The position numbers and the translations under genes were made by a program. This document shows, piece after piece, positions 46,475 to 55,421 of a stretch of DNA of 64,000 nt (positions within the stretch are counted from its first letter, which is position 1; every line of letters begins with the position of its first letter). The DNA lies in NCBI RefSeq assembly GCF_023824195.1, contig NZ_CP085442.1, positions 2,828,001-2,892,000 of the forward strand, given 5' to 3'. Source of the stretch: Priestia megaterium (lineage in GTDB: Bacteria; Bacillota; Bacilli; Bacillales; Bacillaceae_H). The notes under the pieces were generated by a model that saw only the letters and a list, made by a program, of their open reading frames with translations, was not told the DNA's origin and ran no database searches.

Positions 46475-47575
46475 TTATGAAATGGTTGATAGAAGCATCG
46501 CTACATACAGTTCGAGAAGATCTTTTACTTTTCTTGGATCTTTTCCCGTAATATCTTGAATTTTATCTAGACGGTAGCTTAGCGTATTTCGATGTATAAA
46601 AAGCTTTTTAGCTGCCGTGCTTCCTTCCCCATTTTCTTCTATATAGACTGTTAACGTTTCAATAAGTTCTTTTTTCTTGTCATATTCCTTAAGCTTTTCA
46701 TAGTGATGCAACAAATCATGATTTTCTTGAAAACCGGCACGTCGACGTAACAGCACGGGAATTTGATAATCAGAATAGCTGTAGAAAACAGCTTCTGGAT
46801 GAAGCTTTGAACCGACCGCAAGCGTATCTTTCGCCTGCTGATACGATACATGAAGGCCTTTAAAGTCAGCTTGAACAGATCCTGTAGATAGCTTATAGGG
46901 GAAATCGGACGCACGAAGCTGTTTTTCCAGCTGTTTAGCATAACTCTTAGCGCTGCCGGATTCCAGATATTTTAATAGGACCACTCCGTCAGGAAGCATA
47001 GCATATAGGTCATGATTAGCTATGTATTTCTTTACAAGTTTCATAACTTTATGGCGGTTTTCAGCTGTAATAATGAGTGCCATTCTTGGAAGGTATAAGT
47101 TAATATTAAAGCGATTCGCTCGTTCAAAAAATAAGGAATCAAGAGGCTCTTCTTGCTGAAGAAGCTGATGAACCAGCTCTTCTTTTAATCGTTCATCCCA
47201 TTGAATTTCCTCTATTAAAATCATTTCTTGAAAAATCATTTCAGCCGCCATGCGCACAAGCTCTCCGTAATTACGAATCTGCTCTGGCAATCCTGTTAAT
47301 CCCACGACTCCAACAATTTCTCCGTTAAATAAAATAGGCAAATTCACCCCCGGTTTGACTCCGCGCAGCGAGTCAGCCTGCTGCTGAGTAATTTCGTAGG
47401 AACTGCCGCTTTTTAATACCATCAACGCTCCTTCGTGGATTTGATCGAGTCGATTTGTGTCACCAGAACCAATAATGACTCCTTTTTCGTTCATTACGTT
47501 AATGTTGCAATCAATGATTTCCATCGTTCTACACACAATTTTTTGAGCTAATTCTTTTGTTACGTATCTCAACAT
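46475..47575 (-). CDS. CdaR-family sugar-diacid regulator
   Basis: 366 aa from the ATG at 47575 (GGGTGG upstream). The open frame reaches 47746 but runs through the divergent promoter region. An N-terminal sugar-diacid recognition domain (RYVTKELAQKIVCRTMEIID; GVNLPILFNGEIVGVVG) is followed by a GGDEF-like middle. A PucR-type C-terminal HTH (KKLFIHRNTLSYRLDKIQ) ends the protein. It probably activates the glycerate permease-kinase operon in response to glycerate or a related acid. Confidence 0.88.
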   Translation of the reverse strand: MLRYVTKELAQKIVCRTMEIIDCNINVMNEKGVIIGSGDTNRLDQIHEGALMVLKSGSSYEITQQQADSLRGVKPGVNLPILFNGEIVGVVGLTGLPEQIRNYGELVRMAAEMIFQEMILIEEIQWDERLKEELVHQLLQQEEPLDSLFFERANRFNINLYLPRMALIITAENRHKVMKLVKKYIANHDLYAMLPDGVVLLKYLESGSAKSYAKQLEKQLRASDFPYKLSTGSVQADFKGLHVSYQQAKDTLAVGSKLHPEAVFYSYSDYQIPVLLRRRAGFQENHDLLHHYEKLKEYDKKKELIETLTVYIEENGEGSTAAKKLFIHRNTLSYRLDKIQDITGKDPRKVKDLLELYVAMLLSTIS

Positions 47576-47733
47576 TTTCCCACCCTTTGCCTCTGTGAAG
47601 TAAAGCTCAATTTTTTCGTGACAGCTAATTTGCATTCCATGAAAAATTTGCGATACTTCATTATAATATACGTAGAAGCAAAACCACATCTTTGAAACCG
47701 CCAACAAAACAGCGTCTATAGGAGGAAGAAAGA

Positions 47734-48918
47734 ATGACTGTGTCAAAACTAGTTTTTACCCCTCTTAGCTATACAGGATGGGGATCACTTCAGCAACTGC
47801 TTCCGGAAGTAAAAAAATATCACCCTTCTCATATTTTAATCGTCACAGATCCTGTTTTAAAAGACATTGGACTTGTAGATAAAGTGAGTTCTCCCCTTAT
47901 CAAAAATGGATACGAAGTAGATGTATATGCAGATACGGCACCAGAACCGCCTTTAGCACTTGGTGAAAAACTCGTATCCTATGCAAAAAGCCGAAAATTT
48001 GATTTAGTCGTCGGAGTTGGCGGCGGCAGCGCATTAGATTTAGCAAAGCTTACGGCCGTTTTAGCCGTTCACGACGGAGCTGTAGAAGAATACTTGAACT
48101 TAACTGGCACGAAACAAATTACGAAAAAAGGGCTTCCAAAAATTTTAATTCCTACCACCTCCGGCACGGGTTCAGAAGTAACGAACATTTCTGTCCTGTC
48201 TCTTGAAAGCACCAAAGACGTTGTTGCCCACGACCATTTGCTTGCGGACGCTGCAATTGTAGATCCCGAGCTTACGCTGAGCGTGCCTCCTAAAGTGACG
48301 GCAGCTACAGGGATTGATGCATTAACTCATGCCGTTGAAGCTTATGTGTCGGTAAATGCAAATCCAGCAACCGATGCTTTAGCACTAAAGGCTATACGCA
48401 TGATTAGCTCTTCTTTAAGAACCGCTGTAGAAAACGGTGAAGATAAAGAAGCGCGAACTCAGATGAGCTACGGAAGCTATTTAGCAGGGCTTGCTTTTTT
48501 TAACGCAGGTGTTGCCGGTGTTCATGCGCTTGCTTATCCACTAGGCGGTCAGTTTCACATTTCTCACGGTGAATCAAACGCCGTATTGCTTCCATATGTG
48601 ATGGGCTATATCCGCAGCAGCTGCGTGGCAAAGATGCAGGATATTTTTGAAGCCCTAGGCGGAAACGCTAACTCTTTATCAACAGAAGAAGCTTCTTATC
48701 AGTGTGTAAAACAGCTGCAGTCACTTGTCAAAGACGTCGGCATTCCTCAAACCCTTCGTGGATTTGATATTCCAGAAGATGCATTACAAAAGCTGACCGA
48801 AGATGGCGTCCAGCAAAAACGCATTCTCGCTCGCAGTCCTTTGCCTCTTCATGAAAAAGACATAAGAGCCATTTATGAATCGGCTTATGATGGTGCTATA
48901 GTAGAACCTGTGCACTAA
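47734..48918 (+). CDS. Iron-containing alcohol dehydrogenase
   Basis: 394 aa, GGAGGAAG before the ATG. Group III Fe-ADH: NAD-binding VVGVGGGSALDLAKL near residue 90, PTTSGTGSEVT, and metal-site segments DALTHAVEAYVS, GVHALAYPLGG and HISHGESNAVLLP. It oxidises or reduces a small alcohol or hydroxy-acid; maleylacetate reductase- and lactaldehyde-type enzymes are relatives. Divergent from the CdaR regulator (158 bp between starts), so a role in the same hydroxy-acid pathway is plausible. Confidence 0.9.
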   Translation: MTVSKLVFTPLSYTGWGSLQQLLPEVKKYHPSHILIVTDPVLKDIGLVDKVSSPLIKNGYEVDVYADTAPEPPLALGEKLVSYAKSRKFDLVVGVGGGSALDLAKLTAVLAVHDGAVEEYLNLTGTKQITKKGLPKILIPTTSGTGSEVTNISVLSLESTKDVVAHDHLLADAAIVDPELTLSVPPKVTAATGIDALTHAVEAYVSVNANPATDALALKAIRMISSSLRTAVENGEDKEARTQMSYGSYLAGLAFFNAGVAGVHALAYPLGGQFHISHGESNAVLLPYVMGYIRSSCVAKMQDIFEALGGNANSLSTEEASYQCVKQLQSLVKDVGIPQTLRGFDIPEDALQKLTEDGVQQKRILARSPLPLHEKDIRAIYESAYDGAIVEPVH

Positions 48919-48920
48919 AA

Positions 48921-48946
48921 AACTCCCCCTTATGTAAGGGGGAGTT
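48921..48946. terminator. Bidirectional terminator
   Basis: Perfect 11-bp stem AACTCCCCCTT / AAGGGGGAGTT, 4-nt loop; T-runs on both strands; lies between convergent genes. Confidence 0.88.
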
Positions 48947-48950
48947 CTAT

Positions 48951-49298
48951 TTATGCTGCTTTTGCCGTTGTACCAAAACGATTCTCTTTAGGATCGCTAG
49001 GCTGGCAGAATAAAATAATTAGCCAAATTCCGCCGATGAGTGGAACCAATGTAATGAGCTGCCACCATCCGCTTTTTCCCGTATCGTGGAGCCTTCTTGC
49101 CCCTACCGCTAACGAAGGGACTGCAATCAATAACGAATAGATAACCGGCAGAAAAAGAGGCTTATCAATAACAAACTGAATGAACGAAAGAATAAATGAA
49201 ATAACAAAGTTAACTAACACAAACATCCAGTATTCAGTTCGGCTTGCTCGACCAGAAAATACCCCATAATTTTTTAATACCTTTATATACCATTTTAT
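48951..49298 (-). CDS. DUF805 membrane protein with ATA in place of the start codon
   Basis: Full-length homology to the two other DUF805 genes in the window needs the region up to 49298: KWYIKVLKNYGVFSGRASRTEYW. The codon aligned with their ATG is ATA (49298-49296), with AAGGAG upstream; the first ATG (49226) would remove the conserved N-terminus. Four membrane helices and the family motif ARRLHDTGKSGWWQL are intact. Either it is started at ATA, inefficiently, or it is a fresh pseudogene. Function unknown (YhaH-like). Confidence 0.75.
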   Translation of the reverse strand: MKWYIKVLKNYGVFSGRASRTEYWMFVLVNFVISFILSFIQFVIDKPLFLPVIYSLLIAVPSLAVGARRLHDTGKSGWWQLITLVPLIGGIWLIILFCQPSDPKENRFGTTAKAA

Positions 49299-49404
49299 TT
49301 ACATAATACTCCTTTTTAGTATAAAATTGTAAATTTATAGTTTATATATCCTTTTTATTCAAAAAACAAACCGTTAAACGAACAAATAACGACATTTTTT
49401 ACAC

Positions 49405-49436
49405 AAAAAAACTTCTTTTTAAAAAAAGAAGTTTTT
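49405..49436 (-). terminator. Terminator of the DUF3231 gene
   Basis: AAAAACTTCTTTTT / AAAAAGAAGTTTTT hairpin, 23 bp past the stop, T-rich. Confidence 0.7.
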
Positions 49437-49458
49437 CTTCATCCATCATGCTTTTTTT

Positions 49459-50460
49459 CTATTTAATTAAATCATTTCGGTCTTCCATACTTGGAGGTTC
49501 CTCAAGCCATCCGTTTTTGACCATGATTTCCCCCCCGTCTTGCCCGTATGTTAAAATGTCTTTAGCCGTACTGACAAGTGTAAGAGGAAGATCTCCACGC
49601 AAGCTAAACGCAGTGCCTAAAGCATTGCTACCTAACCCGAAACTGCAGAATAAACTCACGCAGTACATCATTAATTTATCTGAAAAAGGTGCTACTTTTG
49701 ACTCCGTCGCTTTCGCTCCCCACGTCGCAGGCGTTTGGATATCGCTTTCCAAAAGAATTTTGCTATAATCACTTACAATTTTCTTAGCTAACTCTTTACC
49801 TTTTACAAAATACTTCTTTACTTCAGGCTCACTTGCTACTTGAGCGAATCCTGTAATCATTTGCATGCCAAGAATGTTGCTTTCAATAGCGTAATAAATA
49901 TGTGCTACCTCTACAGTATTTAATGCACGTTTACTGGAAAATAAATGGAGGCCATTCATGTAATCTGTACCTTCAGCAAACTTTGCTGTTTTAGGTACTG
50001 AAACAGCTGGAGGCCTTGGAAGCACATTTTTTTCCTGTAGATAATCTACACATTTGTCATAGCCACTTTGCGTGAAAGCGGTAAGCTCTTTATATAGAGA
50101 GATCATATCTTTTCTGTAGGACATGGTTAAATGAAGCGTATGTAGCCCCATGCTAATTTCTTTTAAAAGGCGAAGAAACATAATATCAAACATCTTATCA
50201 TAAAGCTTAGGAACACCGACATTTACGTCTTTTTCTGTGTATCCTACCGGTATGGCTGCCCCTTCATTTTTTAGAATCGTTTTGATATCCTCAATATAGT
50301 TCACCACTTGCATATGCGTATCTTGCATAATTTCTTTTGCTTGGTCATCTTCTGCGTGCGCAATAAAATATTCTAAAATTCTTCGGATCATTGTCTTTTG
50401 CTGATAGGTCATCCAAAGAGTAGCAATTTCACTTGAACTTAACGGTATTTCTTGACTCAT
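49459..50460 (-). CDS. DUF3231 ferritin-like tandem protein
   Basis: 333 aa, AGGAGG before the ATG. Two related helical halves typical of DUF3231: LWMTYQQKTMIRRILEYF at the start and VEVAHIYYAIESNILGMQM in the second half, with FSDKLMMYCVSLFCSFGLG near the C-terminus. Proteins of this kind are frequent in spore-forming Bacillaceae and resemble spore-coat-F/ferritin-like folds. No clear di-iron site. Role unknown; monocistronic. Confidence 0.82.
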   Translation of the reverse strand: MSQEIPLSSSEIATLWMTYQQKTMIRRILEYFIAHAEDDQAKEIMQDTHMQVVNYIEDIKTILKNEGAAIPVGYTEKDVNVGVPKLYDKMFDIMFLRLLKEISMGLHTLHLTMSYRKDMISLYKELTAFTQSGYDKCVDYLQEKNVLPRPPAVSVPKTAKFAEGTDYMNGLHLFSSKRALNTVEVAHIYYAIESNILGMQMITGFAQVASEPEVKKYFVKGKELAKKIVSDYSKILLESDIQTPATWGAKATESKVAPFSDKLMMYCVSLFCSFGLGSNALGTAFSLRGDLPLTLVSTAKDILTYGQDGGEIMVKNGWLEEPPSMEDRNDLIK

Positions 50461-50670
50461 ATACTAAACCTCCTGCTAGGGCTACATACGTATAGCTTTA
50501 TTTATTCAAGAGTGGGTATCTGTACAAATGAAGATTGTATTCTACTTTAATGTTCATTCACGTAGTCAGATACAAAACTCTATCTCTTCCTCAATTAATT
50601 CTGCTTCATTTACTATGCACAAACTGGAAGAATTCTATGTATTTGCCTTCGCTTTTAAATGGAGGAAACA

Positions 50671-50702
50671 AAAAAAGCCCCTTTCCATTAAAGGCGCTTT
50701 TT
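50671..50702 (-). terminator. Terminator of the 92-residue unknown gene
   Basis: AAAAAGC-C-CCTTT / AAAGG-C-GCTTTTT stem with one mismatch, T-run on both sides. Confidence 0.65.
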
Positions 50703-50716
50703 CGAAGAAAACGTTT

Positions 50717-50995
50717 TTATTCCATCGTATCAGAAATTCTTCTGTAGCTTCCGCATTTTTTTAGATATTGAATAATATCTTGATTTTTTACATGCTGAAT
50801 AGCTGATCCGAACAGCTCTGCTGCTACCTGCATACGTTCATGCTTATGTTCAATGGTCATAATATATCGAAGCGCATCCACAACCGGTGCATTGTGACGT
50901 GTACGACGAGTTATGTACTCGTGAATGGCTTCATTTAACCCTTCCGATTCTGCTTGTTGAAACTCAGGTTTTCTTACTGCTTGACTATATACCAC
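50717..50995 (-). CDS. Small cytoplasmic protein of unknown function
   Basis: 92 aa from a GTG at 50995 with AAGGAG 10 nt upstream; the frame extends to 51019 without a site. Soluble and helical: SEGLNEAIHEYITRRTR, VVDALRYIMTIEHKHERM, IIQYLKKCGSY. I do not recognise the family. It has its own terminator and follows the flavoprotein gene after ~115 bp. Confidence 0.65.
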   Translation of the reverse strand: MVYSQAVRKPEFQQAESEGLNEAIHEYITRRTRHNAPVVDALRYIMTIEHKHERMQVAAELFGSAIQHVKNQDIIQYLKKCGSYRRISDTME

Positions 50996-51110
50996 TTTTT
51001 TGCCACTCCTTCTCCTCATTTTTAATCTTTTTTTATCTTTCTTTTATTTCCAGTTCCCTAACAAAAAGGAAACAAAACATGCAATCTTAACTTTTTTTAT
51101 AAAAAAACAA

Positions 51111-52022
51111 TTATTTTTCATAAAGCTCTAACAAGCGTTTGTGTATCCAAATAGCGGCTTGTAAACCTTCTCCCATCGCTACCGTAACTTGTTCAGAATG
51201 AGCCACAATGTCTCCTGCTGCCCACACGTTTGAAACATTTGTTTCTTTTGTACGCGGATTAACGATAATGTGCTGATTTTCTAGAAGTTCTACTCCGAGC
51301 TCATGGGCTAATTCTGTTCGAACTTTATTTCCTCCGAACGCTAAAAAACCTCTTTCTCCATAGATAAATTCATTGTTTTCGAGGATGACTCCTTTTAACA
51401 TTTCTGCTTCAGCTATGACTTTTTTTATTGCCGCTTCTTTATAGGTAATTCCCTTTTGCATCAAGGTATCTGCTAAAGGTCCAATCTCTTTTTTGTCATG
51501 ATTAATGTACGTAATGTCATTTGTCCAATATGTTAACGTAAGAGATAAACTGGCTCCTGCTTTTCCCGACCCTAGTACTAATACCCTTCTATTATTTACT
51601 TCGTATCCGTCACAGTCGGGACATACATATACTGTTTTTCCCATACAGGGATATAGCTCTTGCTGAAGTTCAGGCGGAACCCGGTCTACTACTCCCGTCG
51701 CAAACAGTAAAGTAGCTGCTTCGTAGTTAGCAGAGTTTGTGATGACGTTAAACCCATCTATTTCTTTTTGACAGTGAATGACACGGTCTTCTGCAAATTG
51801 AATGCCGTAGCTTTTTGCTTGCTTCCTTCCCGTTTCTCTTAGAGTTTGCCCACTTATTCCCTCAGGCCATCCCAATATATTTTGATAATTTTTGCAAAGA
51901 TTGGAACGTCCATCGTTTGAATCAATAACCAATACACTGCGCTTATATCTTCCAAGCTGAATAGCGGCTTGAAGTCCTGCAATTCCTCCACCTATAATAA
52001 CGCAGTCATACTTGTCTGCCAC
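51111..52022 (-). CDS. Thioredoxin-reductase-like NAD(P)/FAD oxidoreductase
   Basis: 303 aa. FAD motif CVIIGGGIAGLQAAIQLG at the N-terminus, redox pair in VCPDCDGYEV near residue 132, NAD(P) motif VLVLGSGKAGASLSL, and C-terminal VWAAGDIV. The CPDC pair replaces the CATC of housekeeping TrxB, as in TrxB-like proteins of unknown partner. Cytoplasmic; no dedicated thioredoxin beside it. Confidence 0.85.
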   Translation of the reverse strand: MADKYDCVIIGGGIAGLQAAIQLGRYKRSVLVIDSNDGRSNLCKNYQNILGWPEGISGQTLRETGRKQAKSYGIQFAEDRVIHCQKEIDGFNVITNSANYEAATLLFATGVVDRVPPELQQELYPCMGKTVYVCPDCDGYEVNNRRVLVLGSGKAGASLSLTLTYWTNDITYINHDKKEIGPLADTLMQKGITYKEAAIKKVIAEAEMLKGVILENNEFIYGERGFLAFGGNKVRTELAHELGVELLENQHIIVNPRTKETNVSNVWAAGDIVAHSEQVTVAMGEGLQAAIWIHKRLLELYEK

Positions 52023-52140
52023 ACCACATCACCCCAGCTTTTACTATTTTTTAAACGAAAGCTTCAGTTTTTCATTATCTGTTTTTTTATTATTTTTATA
52101 CGCTTTATTGTCTTTATTTTTTGAAGTCATTCTACATACA

Positions 52141-52183
52141 AAAAAACCGCCTCGTCAGCTGCCCTGCCTAGAGACGGTTTTTT
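52141..52183 (-). terminator. Terminator of the HNH-like gene
   Basis: AAAAAACCG-C-CTC / GAG-A-CGGTTTTTT stem with one mismatch and a 17-nt loop, 22 bp after the stop. Confidence 0.75.
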
Positions 52184-52204
52184 ATAAAATAAAAAAAGAT
52201 GATA

Positions 52205-53014
52205 TTACTCATTTTTCTTTCCTGCTTCTTTTTCATTAATTTTAGTAATCAGCTCTTCTTTATATACTTCACTATCTTTCCCGTAGCGTAGACGACTATG
52301 ACAGTTGGGACATAGTGCCGCAGCGTTCTTTGGCTTAGCAAGTCCGCCCTCTGACAGCTTTGAAAGATAATACATTTGCAAAAAGGAGCTTCCATCTTTT
52401 GCGATAAACGGCGCGCTTTCTCCGCAGGCTTCACAAATACCTGCTGCGCGTTTGTGAACATATTGTTTAAGAGCTGCCGTTTGCTCATAAACACTTGTCT
52501 TTTTTTCTTCCCCTAATGCTATATGACGAAGCTGTTCAGTTGAATAAGGTGAAACATCCAGCTTTGCTGCTTTTTCCTCAATCACAGGATTTCGTTCAAG
52601 TTCAAAAATAATGGCTTCACGAAGCTCTCCGTCTGAGTCCCACATAATTTCTAATTGATGATTAATATACGTCACTTCATCAATAAACTCGACTACTCCA
52701 GGCTCCACGTAGTGAAACAAGTAAACGGCTTTTCCTGATAAAAAATGTTCACGAAGCGCTTTATTGCCTTTGATGAGCTGCATCGATCCTCTTTGACCTT
52801 CTCCCGTATAGAAAAAAGAGGTTTTATCTCTATTCCATCCGTGTCCTGTTCCGTATTCACTTCCGCTTTCTTTTGTGAAAATAAAAATATATGGATGCGC
52901 TTTTGGCGTTGATATTTCGCTTTGTTCCTGTCCTTTATAAAGCTTATGAATTTGTTTTCTGCGATAACGATGTCCTTTTTGAAAGAAATCTCCGCGCTGT
53001 AAATCCGTAATCAA
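52205..53014 (-). CDS. HNH-endonuclease-like protein with altered active site
   Basis: 269 aa from a TTG with AGGAGG upstream. The N-terminal ~150 residues resemble a restriction-type recognition region (GHGWNRDKTSFFYTGEGQRG). The C-terminal part is HNH-like, with zinc pairs CEAC and CPNCH, SEGG and NAAALCPNCHSR. The usual His-His before the SEGG turn reads MYYLSKLSEGG, so the catalytic His appears to be Tyr. It may be a DNA-binding relic, or use another residue. No methylase neighbour. TTG start is supported by spacing. Confidence 0.8.
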   Translation of the reverse strand: MITDLQRGDFFQKGHRYRRKQIHKLYKGQEQSEISTPKAHPYIFIFTKESGSEYGTGHGWNRDKTSFFYTGEGQRGSMQLIKGNKALREHFLSGKAVYLFHYVEPGVVEFIDEVTYINHQLEIMWDSDGELREAIIFELERNPVIEEKAAKLDVSPYSTEQLRHIALGEEKKTSVYEQTAALKQYVHKRAAGICEACGESAPFIAKDGSSFLQMYYLSKLSEGGLAKPKNAAALCPNCHSRLRYGKDSEVYKEELITKINEKEAGKKNE

Positions 53015-53124
53015 TGAATTGCCTCCTACTGCGGTCCTGCTTTTATAGTACTTATAGCTCTACTATACACTAATTTTTGTTTTCTTTGCAGATCGTTTCT
53101 TCTATCTATTGGATTTATATCATA

Positions 53125-53158
53125 CAAAAAAAACAGCTGTATGGGCAGCTGCTTTTTT
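53125..53158 (-). terminator. Terminator of the substrate-binding lipoprotein gene
   Basis: CAGCTG / CAGCTG core stem extended by A/T runs, with one mismatch, 8 bp past the stop. Confidence 0.75.
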
Positions 53159-53165
53159 GCTATAG

Positions 53166-53978
53166 TCAATTTTGCACCGTATAGTCTTCTCCTAGCCATT
53201 TTGTGCTGAGTTTTTTTAACGTACCATCTTTTTTCAGCTTTTTAATCGCCTGATCGACTTCCGATTTTAGCTTTTCGTCTTTTTTGTTAAACATAAAATA
53301 CACTTTTGAATTAATCACGATATCTCCAACCGTTTTTTGCTGAAATTTCAGCGCTTGATTGCTAAAATCGATGGAAAATGGGGTCGCAAGCGTAGCATCT
53401 GCCCGGCCTGTTTTTAATTGAGTGGTAGCATCATCCGCACCTTGACCGGCGTAAACTACATCGATTTTATTGCCGTGTTTTTGATTGTATTTGTCTAGAT
53501 AGACAGCCGCATTGCTTGTAGCTCCTACAATCATTTTTTTACCTTCTAAATCTTTTAATGAATGAATATCATTTCGATTTTTAGGAACTGTTACATAAAG
53601 CGGAGAATAATTATATGTTTCATCATTAAATAAAAACTTTTTCTTTCGCTCAGCGTTCTGAGCCATGTTATGAGCAATCATATCAATTTTATTACTTTCT
53701 AAGCTGAGAAGCAGATTTGAAAATTCCATCGTTTTAAATTCAAATTTATAATCCTTTAACTCTTTGTCGATTGCTCTTACTACTTCTACATCATAGCCGG
53801 TCAGTTTGCCTTTATCATCAATAAAGCAAATATTAGGAAACTGAGTGCCTGTTCCAACAACAATCGTTTGAACATCTTTTTCTTTCTTTTCTCCTGCACT
53901 TGAAGATGCGTTTGTGCCGCACCCTGCCACGCTCACAGCTACTACAATTGAAAGTAAAAACAGCCAATATTTTTTCAT
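53166..53978 (-). CDS. Amino-acid-type ABC substrate-binding lipoprotein
   Basis: 270 aa, GGGGAGG before the ATG. Signal peptide with lipobox VAGCG (Cys20). Family 3 solute-binding fold: FPNICFIDDKGKLTGYDVEV at the first lobe, LLLSLESNKIDMIAHNM and LKDLEGKKMIVGATSNAAVY. Such proteins bind polar amino acids or cystine. No permease or ATPase follows, so it must pair with genes elsewhere or act as a sensor. Its leader carries a strong terminator-like hairpin and palindromes. Confidence 0.87.
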   Translation of the reverse strand: MKKYWLFLLSIVVAVSVAGCGTNASSSAGEKKEKDVQTIVVGTGTQFPNICFIDDKGKLTGYDVEVVRAIDKELKDYKFEFKTMEFSNLLLSLESNKIDMIAHNMAQNAERKKKFLFNDETYNYSPLYVTVPKNRNDIHSLKDLEGKKMIVGATSNAAVYLDKYNQKHGNKIDVVYAGQGADDATTQLKTGRADATLATPFSIDFSNQALKFQQKTVGDIVINSKVYFMFNKKDEKLKSEVDQAIKKLKKDGTLKKLSTKWLGEDYTVQN

Positions 53979-54014
53979 ACGTTCCTCCCCTAAATCCCTA
54001 TGTTTGTAATAAAA

Positions 54015-54064
54015 AGAGGCTCTTGATAAAGCATCTGCTTCATCAAGAGCCTCTGGTTAACCAG
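54015..54064 (-). promoter_or_regulatory. Attenuator hairpin plus GGTTAACC palindrome in the lipoprotein leader
   Basis: 18-bp near-perfect stem (AGAGGCTCTTGAT core, one mismatch; arms 54015-54032 and 54037-54054) with a 4-nt loop, followed on minus by TTTTTATTAC. It lies ~30 nt after the expected transcription start and has no upstream gene to terminate. A perfect palindrome CTGGTTAACCAG abuts it (54053-54064). Confidence 0.65.
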
Positions 54065-54092
54065 TGGGCTTACTTCGTGTAAGATTATTCAC

Positions 54093-54121
54093 ATCATAAT
54101 ACTAGTTAACCGATAAATCAA
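54093..54121 (-). promoter_or_regulatory. Promoter of the substrate-binding lipoprotein with operator-like spacer
   Basis: -35 TTGATT (54116-54121), 17-bp spacer, -10 TATGAT (54093-54098). The spacer contains CGGTTAACTAG (54102-54112), a relative of the downstream palindrome, so one regulator may bind both. The remaining 54122-54284 holds no gene. Confidence 0.6.
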
Positions 54122-54299
54122 GTAGGTTTTTCAAAAAAAGATTATCTTGACAGCTCGGTGTCTACCGCTTAAGATACAACTAATAAAACAATGAAACTAC
54201 ATATCTACCAGTCAACTGGAGGCAAATGGACACGATAATGAGTGTACGTTTGCTTTTTTTTATTGTCGTCCACCATTTTATCTTTTGGAGGTAAAACGT

Positions 54300-55364
54300 A
54301 TGAAATTTGCTTTATTTAGTCTTATTCAAAACATCCCAAACCCGGTTACTGGAGAAACATTAACTGCTCAAGAAAAATTTCAGCATGTGTTAAATCAAGC
54401 AGTGCTGGCAGAAAAATTAGGTTTTGATGCTTACGGAGTCGGCGAAAGACACGGAGCTCCTTTTTTGTCTTCTTCTCCTCCCGTTGTTTTAAGTGCAATC
54501 GCTGCTAAAACGTCACACATTCGTCTCCTTACTACCGTTACTGTTCTAAGCATTTTAGATCCTGTACGAGTAGCTGAAGATTACGCAACGCTTGATCACC
54601 TGTCGGGTGGACGCCTTGAACTGATTATTGGAAAAGGCAATGACCCGCGTCATTATCCGCTTTTTGGCATTACAGAAGAAGAACAATGGGAGTCTCTTGC
54701 TGAAAGATACGCTCTTTTGAAACAGCTTTGGACAGAAGAAAATGTCACGTGGAGCGGCCGGTATCGTCCGCCTTTAACTAACGTTACGACTCAGCCTCGA
54801 CCGTTTCAGCCTTCTATTCCCGTTTGGCATGGAAGCGCGTCAAGCCCGCTGTCTACAGAACTTGCGGCTAAATACGGAGAGCCGCTATTTTCATCTAATT
54901 CCTTCCACCCTCAAGCTAAATATAAAGCGCTGATTGACCATTACCGCGAACGTTTTGCTTATTATGGGCATGACCCAAGCAAGGCCATCGTCGGTTCGGG
55001 GGCGAGCAGCCTATATATTTCTAGTACAGCGGAAGAAGCGATTCGCCGCTATCGCCCGTACTATAACGCATTTAGCAATACGGAAGCAGCCAAACATAAT
55101 CAATCGCCGTTCACGTCACTCGAAGAGATTGTTCAACACGGCCCTGCTTTAGTAGGAAGCCCGGAGCAAATCATTGAAAAAATAATAGACTATCACCATG
55201 CTTATGGAAACGAAGTGCTGAGCATCAGCGTAGACGGTCTAAATGAAGCAGAACAGCGCGAACAGCTAGAGCGCTTTGCAAGTGATATTGCACCTGTTCT
55301 TCGAAAAGAAATTCCCAGCAGCGTGTGGGAAAATGAAAAAAGAGGCCGGGACATAACGAAATGA
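54300..55364 (+). CDS. LLM-class flavin-dependent monooxygenase
   Basis: 354 aa from the ATG at 54300 (GGAGGTAAAACGT before it). Bacterial-luciferase-like TIM barrel: FALFSLIQNIPNPVTG, GVGERHGAPFLSSSPPVVL, TTVTVLSILDPVRVAEDYAT, LSGGRLELIIGKGNDP and SIPVWHGSASSP. Uses reduced FMN and oxygen; the substrate (alkane sulfonate, nitrilotriacetate or other) is unknown. The divergent gene is a substrate-binding lipoprotein, which could hint at sulfur or amino-acid scavenging. Monocistronic. Confidence 0.88.
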   Translation: MKFALFSLIQNIPNPVTGETLTAQEKFQHVLNQAVLAEKLGFDAYGVGERHGAPFLSSSPPVVLSAIAAKTSHIRLLTTVTVLSILDPVRVAEDYATLDHLSGGRLELIIGKGNDPRHYPLFGITEEEQWESLAERYALLKQLWTEENVTWSGRYRPPLTNVTTQPRPFQPSIPVWHGSASSPLSTELAAKYGEPLFSSNSFHPQAKYKALIDHYRERFAYYGHDPSKAIVGSGASSLYISSTAEEAIRRYRPYYNAFSNTEAAKHNQSPFTSLEEIVQHGPALVGSPEQIIEKIIDYHHAYGNEVLSISVDGLNEAEQREQLERFASDIAPVLRKEIPSSVWENEKRGRDITK

Positions 55365-55421
55365 ATCTAACCTAAAGACGAACAAATCAGATACATGAGC
55401 TGAACCGCTTATGACACCGCC

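Noticed and set aside
53979..54121. SAM (S-box) or other known riboswitch upstream of the substrate-binding lipoprotein
   Set aside because: The leader is only ~100 nt and lacks the S-box conserved core; only a terminator-like stem and palindromes are seen.
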